Source of the DNA: Venturia oleaginea
Taxonomy: Eukaryota; Ascomycota; Dothideomycetes; Venturiales; Venturiaceae
Assembly (NCBI GenBank): GCA_013176395.1
Contig: JABMLP010000006.1
Location: 620,001-684,000 of the forward strand
Direction: 5' to 3'
Length of the DNA stretch: 64,000 nt
Shown here one piece after another: positions 12,177 to 22,435 of the stretch; the first letter of the stretch is position 1, and every line of letters begins with the position of its first letter. Under the pieces are notes generated by a model. The model did no database searches. It saw only the letters and a list, made by a program, of their open reading frames with translations, and was not told where the DNA came from. A program made the translations under genes and the position numbers.

Positions 12177-12765
12177 GCCTGTATCGAAACTCAAAGAGGG
12201 TTAGTGGAGAGTATTCCTGGCTCTGGCAGCTGGGTGAGGTGGGAGGCTTAATCACGTCGTGTTGGTTGTCATCGAAGCCTCGAGCTGAATGTTTTCCTGC
12301 TAGAATTTCGCCTCTGTTATTGCGATCGGGTTTTCTGCGTTTGTTTCTTTGGTTAGTGGGTGGATGTTTACAAGTCCAAGACGCCTTGCATACAATCCAT
12401 GCTTCACTCCCGTCGCACATCAAACTCATCCTATCCAAGCAACAGAAACAATAGAGGAGCTTATTCAATGCCTTGGAAACATGGCCAAACAATTTCCTCC
12501 ATTTGCGGGGTCGGTGTAAGAGTTGTGGGATGCTGTGATAATTGAGACGGACGGCAGAAAGGGGAATCGAATTCTGGGTCTCGAGGCCAGGGCAACATCA
12601 CTACATGGATGGCAGAGGAGCAGATGAGCTGCGGAAATTTTGCTCTCCAAAAAAGATGGTGTTTCATGGAGAAAGTCAACTATTCAAGTCCCCAGTCCAA
12701 CCATGTCCTACGCCACCACTTCAAACAGATTTCAGATCCACAAATCTTCAGGTCTCAAGTATGCA
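12177..12765. other. Convergent intergenic region
   Basis: Lies between the GH78-type gene and the minisatellite end of the Asn-rich gene. Only unsupported short frames were seen. Confidence 0.4.
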
Positions 12766-13062
12766 TCAGTTCCCGTTATTGTTGTTGTTAGTTGATTGCT
12801 GACCATTATTGTTCGATTGCTGGCCGTTGTTGTTCGATTGCTGACCATTATTGTTCGATTGCTGACCGTTGTTGTTCGATTGCTGACCGTTGTTATTCGA
12901 TTGCTGACCGTTGTTGTTCGATTGCTGACCGTTGTTGTTCGATTGCTGACCGTTGTTGTTCGATTGCTGACCGCTGTTGTTCGATTGCAGACCGTTGTTG
13001 TTTTGTTGACCGTTATTCTGCTGTCCGTTGTTTTGTTGCCCATTGTTGTTCTGGTTGTTGTT
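12766..13062 (-). other. 98 sense codons in frame after a TGA stop (Asn/Gln-rich tract)
   Basis: Downstream of the TGA at 13065-13063 of the Asn-rich secreted protein, the same frame stays open for exactly 98 codons to a second TGA at 12768-12766. It encodes Asn/Gln/Gly blocks and then NNNGQQS heptads. It may be a former or alternatively read C-terminal extension. All other frames here give only low-complexity products of the same repeat. Confidence 0.6.
12793..13002. repeat. 21-bp minisatellite, ten copies
   Basis: Ten head-to-tail copies of a 21-bp unit (cgattgctgaccgttgttgt plus t on the plus strand) with few substitutions, mainly silent in the frame of the upstream minus-strand gene: changes such as GTT/ATT become AAC/AAT (Asn) and CAG/CCA-type edges are conserved. 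In that frame each unit reads Asn-Asn-Asn-Gly-Gln-Gln-Ser. The number of copies is likely to be polymorphic. Confidence 0.95.
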
Positions 13063-14067
13063 TCAGCCACCGTTGTATAGGTTAACTACAGAGGAATTAG
13101 TCAGTTCTTGTCCCTCTAGATTGGTGCCATACTCAGCAAGATGTTCGACGCGCCTATGGGCGGTCTGGGTCATCGTCACGGGGAGTGGCGGCAATGTTGG
13201 GGCTGAGGTTGGATTTACCTGGTGGTTTTTTTAGCATCGGTTAATTGAAGATTTCGATAATCACGTACCATTTGTAAGTTTCCCGTTGGTGTATCCTTGT
13301 GGTGGTTGGTTTACCTGAGCGGCACCGTTCTGACCAGCAACCGTGTTGGCGCATGCGGCTGGGCGCACTGACTGTTGGGTAACTTGGCCATTTCCAATAG
13401 TGTTGGCACCCTCCCTCATGTACGTATCGATGTTAGGAAGAACATTGATGCATCGGTCCTTATTGATGTCGTCAATGCCGTTTTTCTGGGAAAAGCCCTG
13501 GCGGGCCATGTCATCGAGGCGGTCTACCACAAGCTGGAAAGCACCATTGGAGAGAGTGGCATTGGCAGCTTTGACGTTCTGGTTGTTGGGCATGAACTGA
13601 TCGAGCACAGCCTTGTGGGTAAGCTCATCGACTTCGGCAGAATGGGCGATCTGGGCCTGATTCTTGAAGGTCTGTTCGTCCTGGATGTTTGGTCCGTTGT
13701 TCAAGAAGTTGCTAACAACTCCGGTGTCACGCATCCAAGCATCAATGGCAGTTTGCATGAGCTGAGCCTGATCCTGGCTCACCTGGCCAGATGGGTTACG
13801 TCCGTTGCTTCCATTAGCATTAGCATTTTGCTGGGCATTGCCGTTGTTGTTGTTGTTATTATTGTTGTTGTTGTTATTATTTCCATTGTTGGAGTTACTG
13901 GTCTGGTTACCGGACTGGTTGTTGCCAGAGTTCGAGTTGGAGTTGCTACTGGAGTTTGAATTAGAGTTGGAGTTCGAATTACCACTGTTGCCGTTGTTCC
14001 TGTTCTGAGGAGCAGCCACTGCAAGAGCAGCCAAAAGCAAAGTGACAGAGGCAATAGTGAACTTCAT
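13063..14067 (-). CDS. Asn-rich secreted protein (two exons, 312 aa)
   Basis: Exons are 14067-13269 and 13202-13063, with a 66-bp intron (GTACGT to CCTCAG). A signal peptide (MKFTIASVTLLLAALAVAAP) is followed by an extreme Asn/Ser/Gly tract (about residues 20-95, with a run of 13 Asn), then a helical domain with the conserved-looking segment AHSAEVDELTHKAVLDQF and a pair of cysteines (RCINVL and AACAN). Exon 2 ends in GTNLEGQELTNSSVVNLYNGG and a TGA. The function is unknown; secretion and low complexity suggest a cell-surface or extracellular matrix role. An alternative acceptor 16 bp upstream would give a shorter, different tail. The chosen one keeps a sensible C-terminus and joins in frame to the Asn/Gln repeats beyond the stop. 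Confidence 0.75.
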
Positions 14068-15026
14068 TCTGGCGGTGGATTAAAAGCTAAATGGAGATTA
14101 AAGAATAGTGAAGAATGAAAGTTCTTGACCTGCAAGAAATGTTGACAATGAAAGACTGGGAGGAGAGACCGAAGACTGAAGACTGGAATTGCTGATGCTG
14201 ATGCTGATGCTGATGGAAGCTGGATGAGAGATCGTCTTTAAAAGTATCGTGACTTCGTACACGGTTCAGACAGAGAGGCATGAAACTTGACCCGTTCCAC
14301 GCACCGCATTATCCATACAGCCAGAACAATAGGCTCGAGCGGCCTCAGCTTCGATCTCGAGGCTTGCAGTGTCTGAGGTGTTGGAAGAGCAAGCAATATC
14401 AATGCTCAATAAGAACGACAAACGCGACGAAGCGTGGAGAGATGCTCCCGCCAAGAAGTCCAAGCCAAAAAGCAACATTGGTCCTACCAGACAAGCGAAT
14501 GCTTTCCGGATGGAGGATTGTGAGTGTTTAGAATTCAAGGTTTGAAGAAGGCCACGATGGGGTCACTAGCTGATGAAGATGGAAAGACATGGTGTTGGAT
14601 GTTGGCGTAAAGGATGAAAAGCGATGTGTCTCTTCAACGTGTCTCTTCAACTCCACACCAAGCCGGAAGCCAGCGGGAAGCGGCCGACAAGATCCACCAG
14701 CCTCTTCGCCATCTCTGGACAAAGCTTTGTCATCTTCTCCCCATCATTATTTCTGTCTGATATTCTTTTCAACAATATAACAAAAACTTGGTCAAACACA
14801 TTGAGAGCTCTGGCAGGAGGCTAAAACTTTGACCATCAGATGAGGGCCGCAGCGCCTTAACACGATCCATACTCACGCTCTCAGGCACACTTTCTCAACC
14901 TGTAACTATTACAACGGATTCGCCTCCAAAAGCTTTGTTTCATTGCCTTCTGTGGAATATGTCAGTGGCTTCATCTGACCTTGGGAGGAAACATTTTCAA
15001 GAAGCGTTTCCCGCCACCCAACCATC
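14068..15026. other. Intergenic, no gene seen
   Basis: Contains the promoter of the Asn-rich gene (14068 to about 14280) and the 3' flank of the broken coiled-coil locus. The remaining short frames have no support. Confidence 0.45.
14192..14216. repeat. Hexanucleotide microsatellite in 5' leader
   Basis: About four copies of ctgatg, about 125-150 bp upstream of the Asn-rich gene's start, so probably in its 5' leader or core promoter. Confidence 0.8.
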
Positions 15027-16108
15027 TCAAATCGTGCCGGAACCACGGGACGGTGGCAGACTACCCTCACCACCCTCAGAACACCTTCCCAAAGTCCTTA
15101 CACTGGAAGTCCTCTTCCTTCTTCCAGGAGGCCTACCAGCCGCCGTCACAACAATCCGTGGCACCAGCCTCGCCTCATCCCCCTTTCCAAGCAATTTCTC
15201 AGCATCCAGAAGACACCTATACCCCTCCTCAGCAACCTGATAATCATATCTCAGCGCATCCTCATACTCCCCATGCTCCCCCACAAACGTCCCTTCAGAG
15301 CGCAAATCAGCTCAACCTCCTTCCACATTTTCAAGCACGCCTCCAAACAAATGGCTCGAGAAGTCAATCGTTCCTTCACCACAGTAAAGTGTTGAAATCG
15401 TTCTGCGATGATGGCCTGAAACGGCGTTTGTCCCTCTGGGGTTTTCAAGAAGGAAATATCTAGGCTATCGAGCGTAGGTCTGATATCGGCCGTTTCAGCA
15501 AGTGGGGGTATCGTATCCGCGTTTAAAAAGGCGGCGTCGAGAATCTCATCTACCCCAGCTTGATGCGCGCAATACTCTTCACGGCGCGAAGAAAGGTCGA
15601 GATCGATATCTCGCTCCCTCTGTTTGTAATCCGCACGTACCTCTTCCAAAGCCTGGACAGCGCAACGGAGCGACTCGATATCCCTTTTCTCCTGTGGCGT
15701 CTATACTTTTGGCTTGGGCATCTTGCGTAACTTCGAGTTTAATTCTCGGACCTGGCGTTTCGTATCTACCTCGCCGTTCCTGAGTATGTCTTTCCGGGCT
15801 TCTGGTGTTTGTTCCCAGACGGTGAGGTCGCGGCGCAGGAGGAGGGATACTTGGATCAGGTCTGTCAAGTGTGGGTGGAGGATCAAGGCTGTGGATATGG
15901 TTCTAGGTCTTGGCTCGTTCAGCTTTATGTTTACGATGCGTGCTTGGGATGGGTCGGACTCGGGAGTGGGGATGGTGTGTGCAGCACCGCCTTGGGCCGA
16001 TGATAGCAAAGGATCAAGTTCGTCCGGGGCATTTTGGGGTTTGTGTTTTCGGGAAAGGCTGAAGCATGGGAAAGCGTACTCCAGCAATTCGAGGGCGGAA
16101 ATTGCCAT
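15027..16108 (-). pseudogene. Coiled-coil protein gene with nonsense and frameshift
   Basis: A minus-strand frame starts at ATG 16108 (MAISALELLEYAFPCFSLSR), continues through a helical region (LTDLIQVSLLLRRDLTVWEQ, then VDTKRQVRELNSKLRKM) and meets TAG at 15703-15701. The same frame then continues with clear coiled-coil text (EKRDIESLRCAVQALEE, DYKQRERDIDLDLSSRREEY) to about 15310. There WKEVE is followed by a shift of one base: the natural continuation (DLRSEGTFVGEHGEYEDALR, then YDYQVAEEGYRCLLDAEKLL) lies in another frame and ends at 15027. One base missing and one nonsense codon thus separate three parts of one roughly 360-aa protein of unknown function. A 54-bp intron with a GTATAG donor could formally remove the TAG, but it has no good branch site and would delete coiled-coil sequence. 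The frameshift has no splice explanation. Confidence 0.6.
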
Positions 16109-16937
16109 GGTTGGAAGTTGTCGTTGTTGTTATGAATAAGCAAAGATGTAGTTGATTGTGTGGGATTGATTGGGTTTTCTTGTGATGGAGTTGATGCTCA
16201 CTTTTCATTATCATACATGGCGGTGCCGAGTTTATCAATACCCAATAGTTTCAAACATGTAGCTTGTCTTTCTAGTCGTGTGCTGACATGGTCTTTGTTG
16301 GGGTACATTCTCTTTGCTGCATTGAACACAAGCAGTCCATCTTTTCTCTGTCAAGACTCTCACAGAGGCTGTCACTATGATTTAGCACAGGTCGTATGTC
16401 CTAAAAGAACTTGGTTGTTCTCTTGGTTCTTCTGAAAGTAAGTAAACCGCAACATCACGATTGGCCGCCAATTCTGTGCCCGTTGAAAAAGACGAAGACC
16501 CAAAACTGGAGGCTAGAAATGGCGAACATGGAGAGGAATGCTGGACTTGGACATGCCTTAGAGAAAGACGTCGAAATCCGATGTCCTTGATACGTTATCG
16601 TTGATTGGAAACTGTGATACGAGACTGGACCTTGCAAGAGTTCGTTCCAAAATCGCCAACCCATTTCTCGACTCTCGATGTATGAACAAAAGCCCAATCT
16701 CGAGTTCCAAGCGCACAATAGAAACCCCGATTCTCTCTTCCTCACAGTCGAGCAGATGAAAAAAACAATCATTTGACAAAAAAATATTAGTGTACAGGAC
16801 AGATTACGTACAGCATAGACGGAATGCAGCACCAACCAGCAATGTATGACGGTTTAGCGGCCGTCTAGACATCAAAATTCGTTGACCACCCGTAATTCAA
16901 ACAGTATCTAAACAAACCACGCGAGATCATACATGAC
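16109..16937. other. Intergenic, no gene seen
   Basis: No frame with domain or codon support. The segment nearest 16109 is the 5' flank of the broken coiled-coil gene. Confidence 0.45.
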
Positions 16938-17534
16938 TCAAACAAGGCAGTCGCCGTAGTTCATCCGTCGTGGGAGTGGTGGAGGAGCGCGCTCTTTGAC
17001 ATCTGGCTTGCTTCGCAGACACTTGGATGACAACTTCTTCATCAGGCTTTGCCTGTTCTTCTTGGGTGGTTGACAGTCCTCGGGCTCGTAGACTTGGCCT
17101 GCTATATCAACGGGATAGCGGCTTGTCGGTGTCAAGATGAGACGTTCTTGTTGCTGTAGTCGAATGACTGGACTTGAGCAAGTCGTTGTAGATGGAGATG
17201 GCGATGGCGGCGATGATGAGACTGTTGATACCTTGGATATTGCATAGGTTTTCGAGGAAGGGGTGCTTGGATAAGGGACAGGTGGCAGAGGTTTAGCCGA
17301 ATAGTACGCGGCGAGGGCTACAGACGATCGAGAGGGCTGTGTGAAGAATTCAGACCGAAGACCTGAATGGCCAGAGGTTCGACATTGTAGAAAGGCTCCA
17401 TTTGTGTTGGCCGAGTTGCGTGTGCGCTTTAAAGGTTGAAGTATGCGCCGCCATGAAGACTCAAAGGACGCAGAATCAGCGCCCTCATCTGCTGAGGCTT
17501 TGCGCCTTGCATCCCAGTGCCTGGAAATTTGCAT
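16938..17534 (-). CDS. Hypothetical Ser/Pro-rich basic protein (198 aa)
   Basis: A single minus-strand frame with high Ser, Pro, Arg and Lys content, probably intrinsically disordered and not secreted. Visible features are the proline motif KPLPPVPYP (about residue 82), a Ser/Thr/Pro tract (SSPPSPSPSTTTCSS), and a basic C-terminal third with KKNRQSLMKKLSSKCLRSK followed by APPPLPRR, which resembles an SH3-binding site. No family is recognised. The ATG at 17534 is the first in frame. An upstream donor GTGAGC near 17623 exists, but no compatible open exon joins it. Confidence 0.5.
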   Translation of the reverse strand: MQISRHWDARRKASADEGADSASFESSWRRILQPLKRTRNSANTNGAFLQCRTSGHSGLRSEFFTQPSRSSVALAAYYSAKPLPPVPYPSTPSSKTYAISKVSTVSSSPPSPSPSTTTCSSPVIRLQQQERLILTPTSRYPVDIAGQVYEPEDCQPPKKNRQSLMKKLSSKCLRSKPDVKERAPPPLPRRMNYGDCLV

Positions 17535-17954
17535 CGCAGACTACGCAGTGCCTGTCAGCCAAGCTCCGGAGATGGGCACGGTTTGCTCACCTTTGAATTC
17601 TCCTTCTGATGGCAGTCAGTCAAGCATTGAAGCGCAGCATACAGTGCAAAGCGGAGGCGAGCATATTTGTAGACGATAGGGATAAAATCAACTCTAGCAG
17701 GATTGCTGTCACACAACTATAGTCATAAAGAGAATAATAATATTCTTCCACGGTTCTATGATTGGTCGAATTGTCCTCGGAACAATGTTGAGCAGCATGT
17801 TAGTTCCTTTCACTCTTAAAGTTGTCAATCTGAATTGTCCAGATGGCACTGCGGTGTGGGTTCTGTTTGACAGGGTTCATACAGTGTGCTCCATTTGCAA
17901 GCAACAGTAGCTATTTGATAGAATTGAGGTGCATCAGGATTGCAAGTCCTCGAC
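17535..17954. other. Intergenic, no gene seen
   Basis: AT-richer stretch with no supported coding sequence on either strand. Confidence 0.4.
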
Positions 17955-18734
17955 TCATAGCATGATGAGGTACTTTGCGATAGCCCATACCCCACAATCT
18001 AAATTTAGTCTTGTGTAGGTGTCGCTGGCGGAAGATTGCACACGGCACACAAATGCTGTCGCGCAACCCGGGTAACCAGAAGATTGGCGCATGGAAGCCG
18101 ATCGAAGTTCGCAGGCCAACACGGGTAGAGCCGTCTTGGACGACTCTTGATGGATGATTGGTGATGTAGGCCGGGATATGAGAAGTCGTGGTCGTAGTCG
18201 TGTTCTCACGGAGATGATGCTTGCGAGGGATGCTCTGCTCATGCCTGCTGCCGGCGAGGGATCTCTACTCATGCCTGCTGCCGGCGAGGGATCTCTGCTC
18301 ATGTCTGCTGCCGGCGAGGGACCTCTGCTCATGTCTGCTGCCGGCGAGGGTTGCGAGGGATGTTCTGCGCCGGCGAGGGATGCGAGGGATGTTCTGCGCC
18401 GAGATGCAGGTTGCTGGACTTGAAGCAATTGGAAAGCTCGAGTTGTTTCGGATCCCCCAGAGAAGCCGATCATGGTCTGCCTCTCAGAGACCAGCACTTC
18501 GACTGCATATGTATCCTGGGAGCCCCACCATCTAGCTCTAGCTCGGCGCGCCGCTGAGAACGGTACTCCCCAAGACAGCCAACGCCTTCCTCGATTCATG
18601 CTTTGCATGCACGAGAAACACTGGTGACCTTCAGCTTCAGGTGGCAACGACCAGAGATATGAGAGGATGGCTTCAGGAAGATCAAACAGTTCCCTCATAC
18701 AAACCCGCCACTTTGCCTCATGCAAACCGCCCAC
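17955..18734 (-). CDS. Doubtful 259-aa frame carrying a 10-residue repeat
   Basis: The minus-strand frame is open for 259 codons, but most of its middle comes from the minisatellite at 18241-18350, which reads as SPAAGMSRDP-like decapeptides. The flanks are Arg- and Ser-rich without a domain, signal peptide or helix. It may be a chance frame kept open by a GC-rich repeat; an expressed disordered protein is possible. Confidence 0.25.
   Translation of the reverse strand: MGGLHEAKWRVCMRELFDLPEAILSYLWSLPPEAEGHQCFSCMQSMNRGRRWLSWGVPFSAARRARARWWGSQDTYAVEVLVSERQTMIGFSGGSETTRAFQLLQVQQPASRRRTSLASLAGAEHPSQPSPAADMSRGPSPAADMSRDPSPAAGMSRDPSPAAGMSRASLASIISVRTRLRPRLLISRPTSPIIHQESSKTALPVLACELRSASMRQSSGYPGCATAFVCRVQSSASDTYTRLNLDCGVWAIAKYLIML
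18241..18350. repeat. 30-bp minisatellite, about 3.7 copies, with degenerate extension
   Basis: Units begin at 18241, 18271, 18301 and 18331 with the core atgcctgctgccggcgaggg followed by a 10-bp linker. They are followed to about 18400 by a related shorter unit containing gcgagggatgttctgcgccg twice. Few differences between copies imply recent slippage. Confidence 0.9.
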
Positions 18735-18972
18735 TTTGCCTCATACAAACCGGCCACCGTCCATCGCACAGCCTTGTGCCTCCAACATGCCCAGTCAGCC
18801 TTTGATACTCCTGTTTGGGAGCCTTCATCCTGGAATCTCGTCATTGATCAACCAAGGCAGCACCCCTTTCACCCTAGTCTCTAGTATCTGCATCGCCGGC
18901 CCCAGCCGTCGCCGTCCTCGACTTGAGAATGGCACCTGTCGCATGCGCATGTCTCTAACCAGCGACTGTCTT

Positions 18973-19026
18973 CTCCTCGACTGTTCCAATCTCCTCGACT
19001 GTTCCAATCTCCTCGACTGTTCCAAT
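18973..19026. repeat. 18-bp triplicate in the 5' leader of the DUF3112 gene
   Basis: Three perfect copies of ctcctcgactgttccaat, ending 32 bp before the ATG of the next gene. Pyrimidine-rich, so probably part of its leader. Confidence 0.92.
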
Positions 19027-19058
19027 CTCGCCTTCCCGTCCTTGTTCTCGAATCCATC

Positions 19059-20565
19059 ATGGCTCCCAATCCGCAGTCGGTATGTCCAATCCAAATCCTG
19101 CAGCTATTCTGCCGCTGACTGATGACCGCAGGGTGCACCTTCTGGGAGCACAGCTGGAGGGCCCCCAAAACCGACAGGAAAAGGGCCCTACACACCACAA
19201 ATCTGGCAATTCGGGGGCGTTCCCGATGTGAACCCAGATTTGTACATCTGTGCTGTTTTTCTGGCATTATATGTGCTATCTGCAGCGATACACATGACGA
19301 TATTTCAAATCAACAAGAAAAGATCGCACCTCTTTGCCTTATCAGCAATGACGTTTGGTATGTATCAAGAGAAGTCAGTGACGACTTTCGCTCATGCTTG
19401 GTCAGGCTTCAGTATGTGCCGGATATTTACTTTCGCTCTTCGATTATCCTGGTCTGTCAAGCAAAAAAACCCCAGCATCGCGTTGGCGAGTAACATTTTC
19501 GTGGCCTCTGGAACACCAATTCTATACGTCATCAATCTCGTCTTTGCTCATCGAATAATTCGAGCTCAGCATCCCAAATTAGGATGGCACAAATCGCTCT
19601 CCGTGCTCGCTCGTGCCGTTGTAGTTTCAGTCATCGGTGCTCTCATTCTCTTGATCTTCGCTGGAATCACTATGTCATTCACCTTGAACGCTGCTCTACG
19701 ACAAAAATGTCGAAGCATCCAACTTTTCGGAACAACATTCTACACCTTCATCGCCTTCCTTCCAATCCCGATGGTCATCATAGGCCTCGTTCTCCCCAAA
19801 CGAATCCGCACTGAAAAATTCGGCCAAGGTAAATTCAGAACAAAAATCATAGTCCTTCTCACATCCACCCTCCTCCTATCCCTGCGCGCCGTCTGGGGCA
19901 CAACAACTGCCTGGCTAGCACCGGTCCCCCAGATCCAGGCTATCCCCTGGTACTTCAGCAAACTAGCCTTCTACTGCGTCCAACTTCTCCCGGAACTACT
20001 AGTCGTCTATCTCTACGCCTTTGTCCGCGTCGACCAGCGCTTCTTCACGCCAACAGGTCAACGAAACAGTTACCTCCAACTCCCCGGCATAAAAAAGCTC
20101 GAGTCCTCCGCTACGCTCGTCGAGGCCAAAGAACCGCGAACAGCATACCCTGGCTACACCACCGCATCAGAAACACCCAAAAACAACCCTAATGACGACT
20201 CAAAATCAAGTTCAAATACGAATTCCAAAGCCGCAAACTCGTTAACCTCATCCATCTACCCACCCCTTCGCATCTTCTCCGAGGAAGAGCTCTTCTCGGA
20301 AACGGCGACGCTGGCGAGCACCTTGAATCCGAATGTTAGGAGTAGTTTCTTCTTCAATGAGGAAAGAGATAAGTTTGAGTTGGTGGGTGGGGATGCGGAC
20401 AGTTTCTATCAGTATTCTGCGTGTGGGAGCCGGCCAAGTGTGAATACGCGGAACGGGGAGACGGGACTTGGATATGAGAGGACGCAGTCGCGGTGGAGTT
20501 TGCAGAGTATGCAGGAGGTTCGCAAGGTGGAGGAGAAGCATGATGAAAGTGGTGGGAAATCATAA
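19059..20565 (+). CDS. DUF3112-type seven-helix integral membrane protein (468 aa)
   Basis: Exons are 19059-19079 (seven codons), 19132-19357 and 19406-20565. The 52-bp first intron separates MAPNPQS from a Gly/Pro-rich segment. The 48-bp second intron is divisible by three and lacks a stop, so it looks like coding sequence. Its removal gives FALSAMTFGFSMCRIFTFAL, which agrees with the family where the unspliced text does not. Seven hydrophobic helices lie between residues about 45 and 300 (for example LYICAVFLALYVLSA and VSVIGALILLIFAGI). The C-terminal 150 residues are a hydrophilic Ser/Asn/Glu-rich tail. DUF3112 proteins are fungus-specific with unknown role; topology resembles Rta1-like or receptor-like proteins, which is only an analogy. 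Confidence 0.85.
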
Positions 20566-21666
20566 AGAAGAATACTTTTGCTTGGGTTTTGGAGTTTGTG
20601 ATTTGGACACCTGGGTCTTCTCTGCATAAGTTATGTCGACAATTCTTTTTTTTTAATTTTGCTTTTTTCGGTAATGGGTAGCATGGCATGGCATGGCGCT
20701 GGTGGTGTGATGTTTGTCCCGATCTTTTTCTGCAGAGATGGTTGGAGATGGGTGGTGGATGAGGATATCCGCACTCTTTCGGACCCGGCGAGTATGATTG
20801 ATGAGACGCTGGATGATACTCACACTCTTTACTTGGACGCATTAGCAAGGAAATGTTTAATTCTTATTATCGTGGGCATTTAAAATGTGTTGGCCCGGAA
20901 AAGGTACCTCAAGATAAGCCTATGCGGCTTCAGGTAGATAAGAAAATCGGGATTATGTATGGATTCGAGATATTTATGGATGAAGTGATGGTTTGGAGGG
21001 CGAGCGAGAGCGTGATCAGGACTAGTCATGCCCTATTAATATTGTAGTAGGGCGTCGAACATTTCTCTGTACCACAACAACACCTTTATCTCTCCTCCAT
21101 CAGCAATCATGGTTCGCTGTCGCTCCGCTACAAGAAACACCAATCGGACTAGCCATAACTTAAACTCGCAAATGTCCAATCCGCAGACGTGGCTTTATGC
21201 CTGGCTTTGTTTGCTACCAAACACCTCGCCGCCTTACAGCCCAATATAATCCCGAGAGAAAGATGCAGGAAATGGACATGTCATGGAATTGGAATTGAAC
21301 GATTGGTAAATGCTTCGCTCAATTATTCTCCTCACCTTTGCCAATCTCCTTTTCCACTGAACGGTTCTTCAACAACAAGCGATTGGGTAGATTATTGGTT
21401 TGTGTTCGGGACGTTTTCCCTCCCCCTCTCTGTACCACAGACAGCGCCCATACGGACCCCTTTCGCTCACTCCCGTTCGTCCCTTCATCGTTTATTGTCA
21501 CGCAACGACCTGCACAAACAGTCCCGGCTGTCATCACGTCACCAGATCAAGCCTAGTGCTCACATTGGCACCTCACCTCGCACATTTCACTCCCACCCTA
21601 AACAAAGGCATCACTTCACCTCCCTATCCACCCCAAATTTCGAAAATTGCCTCTCTCCAACGAAAA
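20566..21666. other. Intergenic, no gene seen
   Basis: 3' flank of the DUF3112 gene and promoter of the cupin gene. The last 250 bp are C-rich. Frames running through here are extensions of the cupin frame upstream of its likely start. Confidence 0.45.
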
Positions 21667-22435
21667 ATGGCCGACCCCAACCCATCCCTCCAATGGTCCA
21701 ACTTCCCCTTTCAACCCGGCGCAACCGCCATGACGACAACAAAACCAGATCAAAACGACGAATCTCCCCAAATCCAAGAACTAATCAAAACCCTGGGTTT
21801 ACAAACACACATCGAAGGCGGCTACTTTATCGAGACAGATCGCGACAAATTACTCGTGCCGAATCCGTTCTTGACGCCGCAGCAACGTTCGGAATCTTCC
21901 CTGCGTGATGCCGATCTCTGGCGTAATGCGTCGACGTCGATTTTTTATTTGCTAACGCCGCCGAGACCGTTGGGGAGGTTCCATAGGAATAAGGGGAGGA
22001 CGGTGCATACCCTGCATTCTGGACGGGGTGTTTATGTTTTGTTGCATGCTGATGAGGCGGATGGGGATGATGGATCGAAAGTCAGGATCGAGTCTTTTGT
22101 CGTTGGGAGAGACGTAGCAAAGGGCGAACGGCTCCAATGGATCGTGGAAGGGGGAAAGTACAAGGCTAGTTTCTTACTGGATGTTGGCCATGGGAAAGGT
22201 GGAGAGACGGATTGTGCAGAGTGTGGTGGGCTTTTGATATCGGAAGTAGGTCTTCTTCCCTATTACTATTATTCACGATATATCCCAGGTATCTCGTCCA
22301 TAACGCTGATACATCTAGACCGTCGTCCCCGGCTTCGAATACAAAGACCACGATTTCCTTAAAATGCCCAGGTTGGAAGAATTGGTCTCACCTGAGGCTG
22401 CAAAGGATTTGGAGTGGCTAGTTAGAAAAGAGTAA
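21667..22435 (+). CDS. Cupin_5 (DUF985) family protein (two exons, 231 aa)
   Basis: Exons are 21667-22245 and 22319-22435, with a 73-bp intron in phase 0. Family features: IQELIKTLGLQTHIEGGYF near residue 38, then the barrel segments STSIFYLLTP, GRFHRNKGRTVHTLHSG with its His residues, and the final VVPGFEYKDHDF created by splicing. Length is a little above typical for the family because of the N-terminal extension. Cupin_5 proteins have a metal-binding-type beta barrel, and their biochemical role is largely unassigned. The start was chosen as the first ATG after the C-rich leader; a second candidate is at 21731. Confidence 0.86.

Noticed and set aside
12732..13085. Three overlapping long frames across the 21-bp repeat on both strands
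   Set aside because: They are Cys/Ser/Ile-rich or Thr/Arg-rich readings of the same minisatellite; only the Asn/Gln frame connects to a real gene.
15648..15703. 54-bp intron that would remove the TAG in the coiled-coil gene
   Set aside because: Weak GTATAG donor, no branch point, removes conserved-looking helix sequence, and leaves the frameshift near 15310 unexplained.
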